Notes: a model not told the origin generated them from the sequence alone. 64,000 nucleotides of DNA from Massilibacillus massiliensis (GCF_900086705.1 NZ_LT575483.1:2139894-2203893); one strand, 5' to 3'. Counted from the stretch's first letter, positions 7,990 to 17,050 are shown. A program made the numbers and translations.

Positions 7990-9912
7990 ATGAAAAAGTT
8001 TTTTAAAAGACTGATTGGCAATGGTCAGGAAGAAGTGAATTTGGAAAGCGAAGATTTGATTAATCGACAAGTGACGGCTTTGTATGGTTTGCTGGCGGAT
8101 GTTATCGGTTCAGAAAAACTGGTATTAAAGGCAGGCAAATTGGATGCATTGGAACAGATGCGTTCAAAGAATGTTGCTGAAAGAGTGTTGGCGCTACAAA
8201 AGATCGTTTTTGAAAACCCAACCTTTGATAAGCTGCCAACGACAGAAGAAATCCCAATGTTGTTAGACGAATTGGAAGAAGAGATTGCCGATTCAATGGC
8301 AAGACGGACCGTTGAGGATAAGATTGAGAAGAAAGTCGTCGAAAAGATGGAAGAACGACATCAAGAATATATGCAGGAAATTCGCACACAGGTTCTAAAA
8401 GAAGAGAATAGTGTGGAAACTGCGCAAACGTTAAAACGTTTCGCTGAATTAGAGAAATTGGAAAGTACGAAATTAACGAAATCTGTGATGGAGTTGCTGC
8501 GTCCGGCTACACTTGCGGAAGTTGTCGGACAGGAGCGGGCGGTGCAGTCACTAAGAGCTAAACTTAGTTCGCCATACCCGCAGCATCTGATTCTTTATGG
8601 ACCGCCGGGTGTCGGAAAAACGACAGTTGCGCGGTTGGTATTGGAGGAGGCACGGAAGGCGAAGTTTACGCCTTTTGCAGAAGATGCGCCATTTGTAGAA
8701 TCTGATGGAACAACCCTGCGGTGGGATCCCCATGATATGACAAATCCGTTGCTTGGTTCTGTTCATGATCCGATTTACCAAGGGGCAAGACGCGATCTTG
8801 CGGAAAGTGGTGTGCCTGAACCGAAACCAGGCTTGGTAACAGATGCGCATGGCGGTATTTTGTTCATTGATGAAATTGGCGAGATGGATCCGATGCTGCA
8901 GAATAAGCTGCTGAAGATTCTGGAAGATAAACGTGCTTTTTTTGATTCTGCTTATTATGATCCGGCGGATGAATCTGTGCCTAAATACATTAGAAAACTG
9001 TTTGAAGAAGGGGCACCTGCCGACTTTGTTCTGATTGGTGCGACGACGCGTGAAGCTGGCTATATCAATCCGGCACTTCGTTCACGGTGTGCAGAAATTT
9101 ACTTTGAGCCACTTACACCACAGCATATTGAAAAAATTGTGTATGTTGCTGCCGAGAAGCTTAAAGTTATATTAGAAGATGATGTAGCACGTTTGATCAG
9201 CGAATATACGATTGAAGGCCGTAAGGCAATTAATATTTTAGCGGATGCATATAGTCTGGCATTGCAAAGAAACAATGATGTTGAAGAAATAGACCAAATT
9301 GTGATAGAGAAAGAAGATATTTATAAAGTCGTGCAAGTAAGTAGACTTTCTCCATTTGTAACCCAAAAAGCTTCCGAAAAAGGTGAAATCGGTAAAGTTT
9401 TTGGACTTGGTGTCGCGGGGTACATTGGTTCTGTTATAGAAATTGAAGCCGTGGTATTCCCAGCCAACGAGAAGGGCAAGGGAACGATCCGTTTTAATCA
9501 AACTGCAGGAAATATGGCAAAAGATTCGGTTTTTAATGCCGCTGCAGTGGTACGGAAAATTACCGGCGAAGATTTGAGTAATTATGATGCACATGTCAAT
9601 GTAATTGGCGGGGGCAATATTGATGGCCCGTCAGCGGGAACGGCAATTTTAACAGCGCTTATTTCAGCAATAACAAAACGAAAAATTCGTCAAAATGTCG
9701 CTGTTACAGGTGAAATTTCGATTCAAGGTAAAGTCAGACCAGTCGGTGGCGTTTTTGAAAAAGCGTATGGAGCAAAGCAAGCGGGGATTACGACGCTTGT
9801 CATTCCAAAAGAAAATGCTAAGGATATTCCGGCAGGGCATCTTGGGCTTGATATTCATAGTGTAGAAACAGCAGAGGAAGCGTTTAAGGTACTGTTTATA
9901 GAGGAGAACTAG
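7990..9912 (+). CDS. lonC: Lon-family ATP-dependent protease (LonC type)
   Basis: This is a 640-residue AAA+ serine protease. A charged helical N-terminal region (to about residue 165) replaces the usual Lon substrate-binding domain. The ATPase has Walker A GPPGVGKTT (about 203) and Walker B ILFIDEIGEM (about 296). The C-terminal proteolytic domain carries the Ser of GPSAGT (about 537) and the Lys of FEKAYGAKQAG, a Ser-Lys dyad. The family is the clostridial/Negativicute spore-Lon-like group found between rplI and dnaB. It probably degrades misfolded or regulatory proteins; targets are unknown. Confidence 0.88.
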   Translation: MKKFFKRLIGNGQEEVNLESEDLINRQVTALYGLLADVIGSEKLVLKAGKLDALEQMRSKNVAERVLALQKIVFENPTFDKLPTTEEIPMLLDELEEEIADSMARRTVEDKIEKKVVEKMEERHQEYMQEIRTQVLKEENSVETAQTLKRFAELEKLESTKLTKSVMELLRPATLAEVVGQERAVQSLRAKLSSPYPQHLILYGPPGVGKTTVARLVLEEARKAKFTPFAEDAPFVESDGTTLRWDPHDMTNPLLGSVHDPIYQGARRDLAESGVPEPKPGLVTDAHGGILFIDEIGEMDPMLQNKLLKILEDKRAFFDSAYYDPADESVPKYIRKLFEEGAPADFVLIGATTREAGYINPALRSRCAEIYFEPLTPQHIEKIVYVAAEKLKVILEDDVARLISEYTIEGRKAINILADAYSLALQRNNDVEEIDQIVIEKEDIYKVVQVSRLSPFVTQKASEKGEIGKVFGLGVAGYIGSVIEIEAVVFPANEKGKGTIRFNQTAGNMAKDSVFNAAAVVRKITGEDLSNYDAHVNVIGGGNIDGPSAGTAILTALISAITKRKIRQNVAVTGEISIQGKVRPVGGVFEKAYGAKQAGITTLVIPKENAKDIPAGHLGLDIHSVETAEEAFKVLFIEEN

Positions 9913-9930
9913 CTGAGAGGGGATGTAAGA

Positions 9931-11262
9931 ATGATCGATAGGGTACCGCCGCAGAATATTGAGGCGGAACAAGCAGTTCTTGGCGCGATGTTAATTGAAA
10001 AAGAAGCAATTTCTAAAGTAGCGGAGTTTTTAAAGGGCAGTGATTTCTATCGGGAAGCACATACGATTATTTTCGATACGATGTTGGATTTGTTTAATAA
10101 AAATGAAGCTGTTGATTTAGTTACAGTAACGGAATCGCTTAGAAAAAATGATAAATTAGAAACGGTCGGCGGGATTGCCTATATTACTTCACTTGCCAAT
10201 AGTGTTCCAACGGCGGCCAATATTTTGTACCATGGTAAAATTATCGAGGAAAAATCTTTACTCAGAGGTTTGATCAACTCGGCGACAACGATTGCTGGTA
10301 TGGGATATGAAGATGCCGAAGATGTGGAAGCAATTATTGACAAAGCGGAAAAAATGATACTGGAAGTATCGGAGCGTAAAATTGGCGGAGATTTTACCCC
10401 GATTAAAAGTATTATTTTTGATGCGTTTGGAAAGATCGAACAACTTTATGCGTCGAAGGGCGGGATTACTGGTCTTGCATCAGGATTTAAAGATTTTGAC
10501 AAACTGACATCTGGTTTGCAGCCTTCGGATTTAATTCTTGTAGCTGCACGTCCGAGTATGGGAAAGACAGCCTTTACGTTAAATATTGCATCTCATGTTG
10601 CGATTCGCGAAAAAAAAGCGGTTGCTTTTTTTTCGCTGGAAATGTCGAAGGAACAGCTGGTACAACGTATGCTTTGTTCGGAGGCAACGATTGATTCACA
10701 AAGATTGCGGATTGGGGAACTTGAGGATCGTGATTGGGGTAAATTGATTAGTGCGGCTGATCGACTTGCGTCAGCACCGATTTTTATTGATGATACGGCA
10801 GGTATTACGGTAATGGAGATGCGTTCAAAAGCGCGTCGGTTAAAAATTGAACATGATTTACAGCTTATCATCATTGACTATTTGCAATTGATGCAAGGCA
10901 GCGGCAGTAAAGGCGGGGATAACCGCCAACAAGAAATTTCTGAGATTTCTCGTTCTTTAAAAGCTTTGGCGCGTGAATTGAATGTGCCGGTGATTGCACT
11001 TTCCCAGCTGAGTCGTAGCGTGGAATCACGGCAAGTGAAGAAACCAATGCTGAGTGATTTGCGTGAATCTGGGTCACTGGAGCAAGATGCTGATATCGTT
11101 GCGTTTCTTTATCGTGAGGATTATTATAATCCAGATACAGAAAATAAAAATATTACAGAAGTTATCATTGCAAAACATCGGAATGGGCCGGTGGATACAG
11201 TGCAATTATTTTTCCATAAACAATTTACGAAATTCTGTGATTTATCGAGATTGCAGGAATAA
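9931..11262 (+). CDS. dnaB: Replicative DNA helicase DnaB (DnaC in Bacillus)
   Basis: This hexameric helicase unwinds DNA at the replication fork. The N-terminal primase-interacting domain (IEAEQAVLGAMLIE) and the RecA-like motor with Walker A ARPSMGKTAF, Walker B LIIIDYLQLM, LSQLSRSVESR and DLRESGSLEQDADIV are intact across 443 residues, the usual length. AGAGGGGATG precedes the ATG. It is the last gene of the gdpP-rplI-lonC-dnaB run; a terminator follows at 11273. Confidence 0.97.
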   Translation: MIDRVPPQNIEAEQAVLGAMLIEKEAISKVAEFLKGSDFYREAHTIIFDTMLDLFNKNEAVDLVTVTESLRKNDKLETVGGIAYITSLANSVPTAANILYHGKIIEEKSLLRGLINSATTIAGMGYEDAEDVEAIIDKAEKMILEVSERKIGGDFTPIKSIIFDAFGKIEQLYASKGGITGLASGFKDFDKLTSGLQPSDLILVAARPSMGKTAFTLNIASHVAIREKKAVAFFSLEMSKEQLVQRMLCSEATIDSQRLRIGELEDRDWGKLISAADRLASAPIFIDDTAGITVMEMRSKARRLKIEHDLQLIIIDYLQLMQGSGSKGGDNRQQEISEISRSLKALARELNVPVIALSQLSRSVESRQVKKPMLSDLRESGSLEQDADIVAFLYREDYYNPDTENKNITEVIIAKHRNGPVDTVQLFFHKQFTKFCDLSRLQE

Positions 11263-11272
11263 GTTTGTATGC

Positions 11273-11338
11273 AAAAAGGGTATGAAGTGTTCTTATGGCG
11301 GATTTAAGTTCTATAGGAATAAATTCATCCCTTTTTTA
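11273..11338 (+). terminator. Terminator after dnaB
   Basis: AAAAAGGG plus ATGAA (11273-11286) pairs with TTCAT plus CCCTTTTTT (11324-11337), leaving a loop of about 37 nt and ending in a T-run. Confidence 0.6.
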
Positions 11339-11369
11339 TTGTGAGAATCGCATGATTTATAATTAGCAT

Positions 11370-11399
11370 TTGACACCTATTGTATTTCAATGCTATGAT
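11370..11399 (+). promoter_or_regulatory. Sigma-A promoter for purA, with long leader
   Basis: TTGACA (11370-11375) and TATGAT (11394-11399) are separated by 18 nt. About 230 nt of leader follows before purA. I looked for a purine riboswitch there and did not find the conserved core, although several partial inverted repeats are present, so regulation of this leader is unresolved. Confidence 0.65.
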
Positions 11400-11633
11400 A
11401 AGCGAGGAATATAAGAATACAGTTTTACGAAAACTCAAAAAGAGGCATGATATGTATGTCAATTTGAGTTGTTTTTGTCGTTTTGACAATGTGATAAAGC
11501 GAAAAAATCGAGGCTTGCTTCAACTGATTTTGCTAGCTGCAATTATGTAGACGCGATCATAGCTTGTTTCGATCTATCATAAATTAGCTTGCGTAAAAAT
11601 TTACGTTTTGCTTAACTGAGAGGTGGATGTTTA

Positions 11634-12917
11634 ATGTCAGCAGTTGTTGTAATGGGTACTCAATGGGGAGACGAGGGTAAAGGTAAAATCGTTGACTATT
11701 TGGCAGAGAGAGCAGATACAGTCGTTCGTTATCAAGGAGGCAGCAATGCCGGTCATACAGTTGTAGTAAATGGAAAAGAGTTCAAATTACGTTTATTACC
11801 TTCTGGAATTTTATATAAAGGGAAAAAATGCGTTGTTGCCAATGGTGTTGTTGTTGATCCGGAAGTATTGCTGCAAGAAATGGATGGGATGAAGGAAAAG
11901 GGAATTGATGTAGATGGCATCAGACTTTCTAACCGTGCCCATGTAATTATGCCATACCATAAGTTGATTGATGAGCTGTTTGAAGAAGCACGCGGCGATC
12001 AGAAAATCGGTACAACAAAACGTGGGATTGGTCCATGTTATATTGATAAAGATGATCGTATTGGTATCCGTGTTTGCGATTTGATGGATGAAGAAGAATT
12101 CAGCGTTAAATTAGAAGCAAATCTTAAACTGAAAAATAAACTACTCAAAGCGGTTTACAGCCATGAAGGCTTTGATTTTGAAACCGTTAAAAAAGAATAT
12201 CTTGGTTATGCGGATCGTTTACGTAAACATGTTGTGGATACTTCTGCATTATTAAATGAGGAAATTAAAACAGGCAAAAAAGTATTATTCGAAGGTGCGC
12301 AGGCAACAATGCTTGATCTTGATCATGGTACATATCCATATGTTACGTCTTCTCATCCAATTGCTGGTGGCGTATGTGTGGGTGCTGGTGTTGGTCCAAA
12401 TAAAATCAGCACAGTTGTAGGCGTCGTCAAAGCATATTGTACGCGTGTTGGCGAAGGCCCGTTCCCAACAGAGCAATTAAATGAAATTGGTGATATGATT
12501 CGCAATTGTGGGCATGAATTTGGGACAGTGACTGGGCGTCCACGCCGTTGCGGCTGGTTGGATGCTTGTGTTGTTCGTTATGCGGGCTATTTAAGTGGCA
12601 TTGACTATATGGCAATTACGCGACTCGATATTTTAGATACATTTAAAGAAATTAAAATGTGCGTTGGCTATAAATATAAAGGTGCGCTTATCAATGAAAT
12701 GCCAGCAAGCCTGAAGGTATATGCTGAAGTTGAACCGGTATATGAAACTTTTGCAGGTTGGAATACTGACATTAGCGGAGTTCGTTCTTATGATGAATTG
12801 CCTGTGAATGCACGTAAATATTTAGAGCGTATGGCAGAAGTTACAGGAATTCAATTGGGCATTGTTTCTGTAGGCCCTGGACGTGAACAAACCATTGTTT
12901 TAAAAGAAATTTTTTAA
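11634..12917 (+). CDS. purA: Adenylosuccinate synthetase
   Basis: It makes adenylosuccinate from IMP, aspartate and GTP, the first step from IMP to AMP. The 427-residue sequence has the family signature QWGDEGKGK near the N terminus, SNAGHT, the IMP-binding GTTKRGIGPCY and the C-terminal GPGREQT. The ribosome site GAGAGGTGG precedes the ATG at 11634. It is monocistronic between its own promoter and a perfect terminator at 12921. Confidence 0.97.
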   Translation: MSAVVVMGTQWGDEGKGKIVDYLAERADTVVRYQGGSNAGHTVVVNGKEFKLRLLPSGILYKGKKCVVANGVVVDPEVLLQEMDGMKEKGIDVDGIRLSNRAHVIMPYHKLIDELFEEARGDQKIGTTKRGIGPCYIDKDDRIGIRVCDLMDEEEFSVKLEANLKLKNKLLKAVYSHEGFDFETVKKEYLGYADRLRKHVVDTSALLNEEIKTGKKVLFEGAQATMLDLDHGTYPYVTSSHPIAGGVCVGAGVGPNKISTVVGVVKAYCTRVGEGPFPTEQLNEIGDMIRNCGHEFGTVTGRPRRCGWLDACVVRYAGYLSGIDYMAITRLDILDTFKEIKMCVGYKYKGALINEMPASLKVYAEVEPVYETFAGWNTDISGVRSYDELPVNARKYLERMAEVTGIQLGIVSVGPGREQTIVLKEIF

Positions 12918-12920
12918 ATA

Positions 12921-12952
12921 AGAAGTCTGCTATCTTAGATAGCAGACTTCTT
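12921..12952 (+). terminator. Terminator after purA
   Basis: GAAGTCTGCTATCT and its exact complement form a 14-bp stem with a 4-nt loop, followed by TT. Confidence 0.85.
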
Positions 12953-12967
12953 CATAATAGAAAAGCA

Positions 12968-12996
12968 TTGACAATGACATGATTGTACAGTATAAT
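12968..12996 (+). promoter_or_regulatory. Consensus sigma-A promoter for tRNA-Lys
   Basis: TTGACA (12968-12973) and TATAAT (12991-12996) match consensus exactly with the ideal 17-nt spacing, 24 nt before the tRNA, as expected for a stable RNA gene. Confidence 0.85.
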
Positions 12997-13020
12997 ATCT
13001 CATTGTGAGTACATCGTAAT

Positions 13021-13096
13021 GATCCACTAGCTCAGTCGGTAGAGCACCTGACTTTTAATCAGGGTGTCCCGCGTTCGAGTCGCGGGTGGATCACCA
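13021..13096 (+). tRNA. tRNA-Lys (anticodon TTT)
   Basis: A 76-nt cloverleaf with acceptor stem GATCCAC/GTGGATC, anticodon loop CTTTTAA, T-loop GTTCGAG and encoded CCA. It is identical to the copy in the 27-kb tRNA cluster. Confidence 0.97.
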
Positions 13097-13107
13097 TAGT
13101 AAATGAT

Positions 13108-13137
13108 ACCTTCTAAACTTTGTTTAGAAGGTTTTTT
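13108..13137 (+). terminator. Terminator after tRNA-Lys
   Basis: ACCTTCTAAAC pairs with GTTTAGAAGGT across a 3-nt loop, followed by six T. Confidence 0.9.
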
Positions 13138-13162
13138 GTTACACATTGTTGATGCTTTTATC

Positions 13163-13201
13163 AAAATACCTCCTGCCGAATCATTCGGTAGGAGGTATTT
13201 T
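13163..13201. terminator. Second strong hairpin, possibly bidirectional
   Basis: An 18-bp stem with one G-T pair (arms from AAAATACCTCCT... to ...AGGAGGTATTTT) lies between the tRNA terminator and the IS200 element. A- and T-runs on either side fit a bidirectional terminator, though no minus-strand gene obviously needs it. Confidence 0.6.
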
Positions 13202-13275
13202 CAGTGGCGCCGAAAAGGCATGATAAATCCCCCAGTTCAACTGGGGGTAAAGAAAAAAACTTAAAGAGAAGTAAA

Positions 13276-13333
13276 GAACCTCCCATGTTAAAATTTAAGT
13301 GGCCTGACAACCACAAAAAAACATAGGAGGTTC
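13276..13333 (+). promoter_or_regulatory. RBS-sequestering hairpin of the IS200 transposase
   Basis: GAACCTCCCATGTT (13276-13289) pairs with AACATAGGAGGTTC (13320-13333), burying the AGGAGG ribosome site 7 nt before the ATG. IS200 elements are known to limit transposase translation with such a leader stem. Confidence 0.75.
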
Positions 13334-13339
13334 CTGTCA

Positions 13340-13804
13340 ATGAATGACGTACAAAGTTTATCACATAGTAAATGGAGATGCAAATATCATATAGTTTTTT
13401 CGCCTAAATATCGAAGACAGGTTATTTACAGAAAGATTAAGTCAGATATAGGAAAAATACTTAGAGAATTATGTACACGTAAAAAAGTTGAAATAATAGA
13501 GGCAGAATGTTGTCCGGATCATATTCATATGTTGGTAACTATTCCGCCACATTTAAGTATCGCAAGTTTTATGGGATATTTAAAAAGCAAGAGTAGTTTG
13601 ATGATATTTGATAGGCATGCAAATTTAAAATATAAGTATGGAAATAGACATTTTTGGTGTAGAGGATATTATGTGGATACGGTAGGAAAATATGAAAATG
13701 CAATAAAGGAATATATTAAAAATCAGTTACAAGAAGATATAGCCAATGATCAATTAAGTTTGAAGGAATTTGAAGACCCGTTTACGGGTAGCAAGAATAA
13801 ATAA
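13340..13804 (+). CDS. tnpA: IS200-type transposase TnpA (HUH Y1)
   Basis: This 154-residue single-strand DNA transposase has the HUH motif as DHIHML (about residue 60) and the catalytic Tyr in the C-terminal helix (KEYIKNQ, about 130). WRCKYHIVFSPKYRR at the N terminus is typical. The length is full and no frameshift is seen, so it is probably active. The ribosome site AGGAGG lies inside the leader hairpin described separately. Confidence 0.93.
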   Translation: MNDVQSLSHSKWRCKYHIVFSPKYRRQVIYRKIKSDIGKILRELCTRKKVEIIEAECCPDHIHMLVTIPPHLSIASFMGYLKSKSSLMIFDRHANLKYKYGNRHFWCRGYYVDTVGKYENAIKEYIKNQLQEDIANDQLSLKEFEDPFTGSKNK

Positions 13805-14078
13805 GGCATAAAAAAGCCCCCGAGGAGGGGGCAGCCAGTGGTGATAATGTGGTTGTCAGAGCATATCAATGCATCTTTTAAGGTGCTACCACAAGTAATT
13901 GACTCTTGTAGGGTCGGAGCAGACCACCAGTTTAACTGGTGGTTTTGATTTTGAAGGACAGAGCGTTGAAAAAAATTGATCAAGGCTAAATGACTACAGT
14001 TCCACATGATGAATGGCTGAACGTATTGGACCATATAATAAGTTTTAAATCTATATTTGGAGTGCAATAAATTCACCA

Positions 14079-14687
14079 TCATTTACTGGCTATAATTGAC
14101 GGTTTGGAAAGAAAATATCCCTGAAAGTAGGAGAAGCCTAAGTGTAGGGCTTCCTGAAATTCTTCGTGTTTTTCTATTTTTTCGGCGAGGAACTTCAGCC
14201 GATAATTCCGTAATCGTTGTAAAAGCTGCCGACGATCTTTGGGTGAAGTTGTGCGAAAATCTATTTTAATGATATCGGCTAATTCTACTAATGAGAGGCG
14301 TTCTGGAGTAAATACAAAATCATCTAATACTAATAAATACCCATTTTGTTTTAGTTTCTGGCAAACGTTGATGATTTCTTCATCGGCCAGTACATCTTCT
14401 AAGATTTCTACACCGAGAATTTCTTTGGGTAGCATAACAGGAAGATTGTTTTTTAGGCAGTTTGTTGTGAAATTAATAAATGCTCTTTTTCCGTTGGTCA
14501 AGGTGTCTATACCGATGCGTAAAAAACTATTTCGGATTACATCAAGTGTTGCTTGGTCGCCGTTGATGCCGTCATAATGATTAACAAAACTACTGCGATA
14601 GAGTAACTCGTAGCCAAAAATATCTAAATTTACATCAAAAATTGGTTGGCGAGCTACTTGTACACCTAAATCTTTTAGCATAATCAT
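14079..14687 (-). pseudogene. Truncated EAL-HDOD protein (EAL half only)
   Basis: The 202 residues match the first half of the EAL-HDOD protein encoded at 15533-16774 (VARQPIFDVNL.IFGYELL, LDDFVFTPERL, KFLAEK, FSYFQGYFLSKP), with clear divergence, then stop where the paralogue continues into HDOD. The frame after the stop shows no HDOD remnant, and an IS200 element ends about 130 nt away. The usual EAL catalytic residues are degenerate (YELLYR, LDDFVF), so even the intact family member is probably a protein-interaction module. The start could be one of two Met codons (MIMLKDL). Confidence 0.7.
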
Positions 14688-14732
14688 TTCCTTTCATAAG
14701 CAGGCTGCGAATTTTAGATTGCAATTTGTATT

Positions 14733-14984
14733 TTATGGTTTTGTTTCTTCAGCAAGCAAAGATTTGGGAGGATTCTTGACCGGGTCATTGGTTAACAGAT
14801 CGGGCAAGGATACGTCTAAGGCTGTTGCGAGTTGTTGAAAATAGATGATCCCGGGATTTTTTCGTTTGCCGGATTCGATTTCGCTGATTGCAGATTGTGG
14901 AACTTTCGATATAATTGCTAATTGGTTTTGGGATAACCCTTTACTTTTACGTAATTGCAATAATTGCTTACCAATATTGATCAT
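14733..14984 (-). CDS. XRE-family HTH regulator
   Basis: This 83-residue protein has a Cro/CI-type helix-turn-helix covering about residues 7-62 (LRKSKGLSQNQLAIISKVPQ, SAISEIESGKR) and a short polar tail. It is divergent from a second XRE gene with an operator-rich region between them, so auto- and cross-regulation is likely. It lies just upstream of the truncated EAL gene on the same strand with a gap of about 45 nt. No partner toxin is visible. Confidence 0.82.
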   Translation of the reverse strand: MINIGKQLLQLRKSKGLSQNQLAIISKVPQSAISEIESGKRKNPGIIYFQQLATALDVSLPDLLTNDPVKNPPKSLLAEETKP

Positions 14985-14997
14985 ATAGCCACCTCTA

Positions 14998-15100
14998 ATA
15001 CGAATTATAATAACATTTTATTCCTTTTAGTATTAATGTCAATACCAATTCGTATAATAAGTTATAAAAATATTTATGCTACACTCTAGCTATACGAATT
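14998..15100. promoter_or_regulatory. Three ATACGAATT operator-like boxes between divergent XRE genes
   Basis: ATACGAATT occurs at 14998-15006, as its reverse complement AATTCGTAT at 15047-15055, and again at 15092-15100. The spacing is 49 and 45 nt. This fits cooperative binding by one or both of the adjacent small HTH proteins. Confidence 0.6.
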
Positions 15101-15124
15101 CATATAAGTAAAGGGGTTATCATT

Positions 15125-15430
15125 GTGAAAATAGGACAGAGAATAAAAGAAATTCGAGAATCGCAAAATGTAAGCATGAATCGTCTGGCAAAACTATGTG
15201 AAGTTTCACAAGCAAACCTAAGCCGTATTGAAAGTGGGTATCAGCAGCCTGCTTTTGATACAATGGAGCGTATTATTTCCGCTTTGGGTTTTACTTTAGG
15301 TGAATTTTTTTCACTGCATAACTCTGAGGTTGATTCGGAGCTAAACAGTTTATTTGATATTGTAAGAAGTTTGAGACCAGAACAGAGACGGGCGTTAAAA
15401 GAGTTTTTAAGACAAATGAAAAAATCTTAA
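15125..15430 (+). CDS. XRE-family HTH regulator (101 residues)
   Basis: The N-terminal helix-turn-helix (IKEIRESQNVSMNRLAKLCE, VSQANLSRIESGYQQP) is followed by a helical tail ending SLRPEQRRALKEFLRQMKKS that may mediate dimerisation. Translation starts at GTG 15125 after AAAGGGG. It is divergent from the 14733-14984 XRE gene. It belongs to the SinR-like class in size and layout, but its target is unknown beyond the shared intergenic boxes. Confidence 0.82.
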   Translation: MKIGQRIKEIRESQNVSMNRLAKLCEVSQANLSRIESGYQQPAFDTMERIISALGFTLGEFFSLHNSEVDSELNSLFDIVRSLRPEQRRALKEFLRQMKKS

Positions 15431-15470
15431 TGTACCAATGCACGCGCCGATGGCTGTTCGCCATTGTCAT

Positions 15471-15501
15471 AAAAAAACTGCCGCATTTTTTAATGCGACA
15501 G
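15471..15501 (-). terminator. Terminator of the EAL-HDOD gene
   Basis: Read on the minus strand, CTGTCGCATT pairs with AATGCGGCAG across a 4-nt loop and is followed by seven T. Confidence 0.8.
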
Positions 15502-15532
15502 CCTTTGTATCATAATTTTTGTGATGAATTCT

Positions 15533-16774
15533 TTAGTGATTGCACATAATTAAGTTGTGTGCCCAAATTAAAGATTCTCGATATGCTTTTAATACGTCGT
15601 GTTCATGGAGCTTCAACTGTTTTATATAAACTAAACCATCCTTCCAATTGCCAATTTCATAAGTTTTTATTAATTGGTAGAGGATGAAAAATTGATTTTG
15701 TTCTTTTTCAAGTAAAGCGCGTTTAATTTCTTCGCTTAAAGAGAGTTCTTCAAGGATTTCACTCAGTGGACGATCCAGTAAAACGTCAAGGTGTGAAAAC
15801 ATACCCATGAGAAAGGCATCGGAAGTTCTCTGCGGACAAATTTTTTTTGCTGCTAGTTTTTCTGCAAAGCAAGCACGAATGAGTGAATTTAAAATTAATT
15901 CATCGGGTTTATTTGAAACAAGATTTTTCAGGGCGATTAAGGATACCCATTTGGTCAGTTCTTTTTTTCCCAAGAGTGCTAAAGCGTGCTGTAACGAGTT
16001 GATTTTAGTTTTAAAACCAAAAGCAGACGAATTCATAAATTTCAGTAATTTGTAAGATAGAGAGACGTCTTGTTTAATGATAGATTCCACTTTTTTTAGG
16101 TCCAATTCAGGCTGGTTGATTTCTTGGAGAATTCGCATATAACTTGTTTTATAACCGGACAAATCTTTGCCGGTTATGATGCAAGGTTTGCAAAAAAAAT
16201 AGCCTTGAAAGTAGGAATATCCCATGCGAAGTGCATCCTGAAATTCTTCTGGAGTTTCAACTTTTTCAGCCAAAAATTTTAGGGGATAATTACGCATTTG
16301 ATCAATTAATTGCTGTCGCTCACAGCGGTTTGTTGAGCGGAAATCAACTTTAATAATATCAGCAATTTTAATCAGCGGTAAAAAACGTGGTGCAAAAACA
16401 AAATCATCTAAAATGAGTAAATATCCTTTTTTCTTTAAATTTTCACAGGCGCAGATCAATTCTTCATCAGGTTCGACATTCTCTAGAATTTCCACAGCAA
16501 TTGTTTCTTTCGGCAGCATAGCGGGAAGACTATTTTTTAACGCATTTGCAGTAAAATTTATAAACGCCTTTTTCCCATTGGTTAATACGTCAATGCCAAT
16601 CAATAAAAAACTATTTGCGATGACATCAAGCGTCGCTTGATCGCCGTCAATGCCAGTATAATTATTTACGGCATTGTTGCTGCGAAATAGTAGTTCATAG
16701 CCAAAAACATTCAAATTCACATCAAAAATTGGTTGCCGAGCAACATGGACATCTGTTTGTTCCGGTTGTAGCAT
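15533..16774 (-). CDS. EAL and HDOD domain signalling protein (YuxH type)
   Basis: The protein (about 413 residues) has an N-terminal EAL-like domain (to about residue 205) and a C-terminal HDOD domain (about 210-400; SLSYKLLKFMNSSAFG, FLMGMFSHLDVLLD). The EAL motif reads ELL and the DDFGTG loop reads DDFVFA, so cyclic-di-GMP hydrolysis is unlikely and a scaffolding or sensing role fits better. I prefer the ATG at 16774 (MLQPEQ) because GGGAG lies 7 nt upstream; a Met six codons earlier overlaps that site. The truncated gene at 14079 is its paralogue. Confidence 0.82.
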   Translation of the reverse strand: MLQPEQTDVHVARQPIFDVNLNVFGYELLFRSNNAVNNYTGIDGDQATLDVIANSFLLIGIDVLTNGKKAFINFTANALKNSLPAMLPKETIAVEILENVEPDEELICACENLKKKGYLLILDDFVFAPRFLPLIKIADIIKVDFRSTNRCERQQLIDQMRNYPLKFLAEKVETPEEFQDALRMGYSYFQGYFFCKPCIITGKDLSGYKTSYMRILQEINQPELDLKKVESIIKQDVSLSYKLLKFMNSSAFGFKTKINSLQHALALLGKKELTKWVSLIALKNLVSNKPDELILNSLIRACFAEKLAAKKICPQRTSDAFLMGMFSHLDVLLDRPLSEILEELSLSEEIKRALLEKEQNQFFILYQLIKTYEIGNWKDGLVYIKQLKLHEHDVLKAYRESLIWAHNLIMCNH

Positions 16775-17050
16775 AATAAGCTCCCTTCCCAATCCTTTTC
16801 AATAAAAATCGTTCAATTTTCTATTAAGAGTACAAGGATAAGAGACTAACTTTGGTGTTATGTGCGCAGGATATGAAATTGTTTCGCTTCATCTAAGAAT
16901 TTCGTACTTTGTGGATTCAAAATGATCATAATTTACAGAGATTCACACTCTTTTTCTACATAATTCTACGTAAGTAAATAAATTCCTGCTTTGTAGTATA
17001 CTAGTGAATTATGGGATGCTTTAGTTATTGTGTATGTGAGGTGGAGATGC

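Larger units (their letters stand above)
13205..13950 (+). mobile_element. IS200-type insertion sequence (IS200/IS605 family)
   Basis: One transposase gene is framed by subterminal hairpins that share the apical motif CAGTT(C/T)AACTG: CCCCCAG/CTGGGGG at 13229-13247 on the left and ACCACCAG/CTGGTGGT at 13923-13943 on the right. A further hairpin GCCCCC/GGGGGC lies just after the gene (13816-13832). The family has no inverted terminal repeats and makes no target duplication, so the outer limits are estimates to about 20 nt. There is no tnpB. Confidence 0.8.

Noticed and set aside
11400-11633. Purine riboswitch ahead of purA
   Set aside because: The leader is long enough, but I could not find the conserved core of the purine aptamer or a terminator next to the gene.
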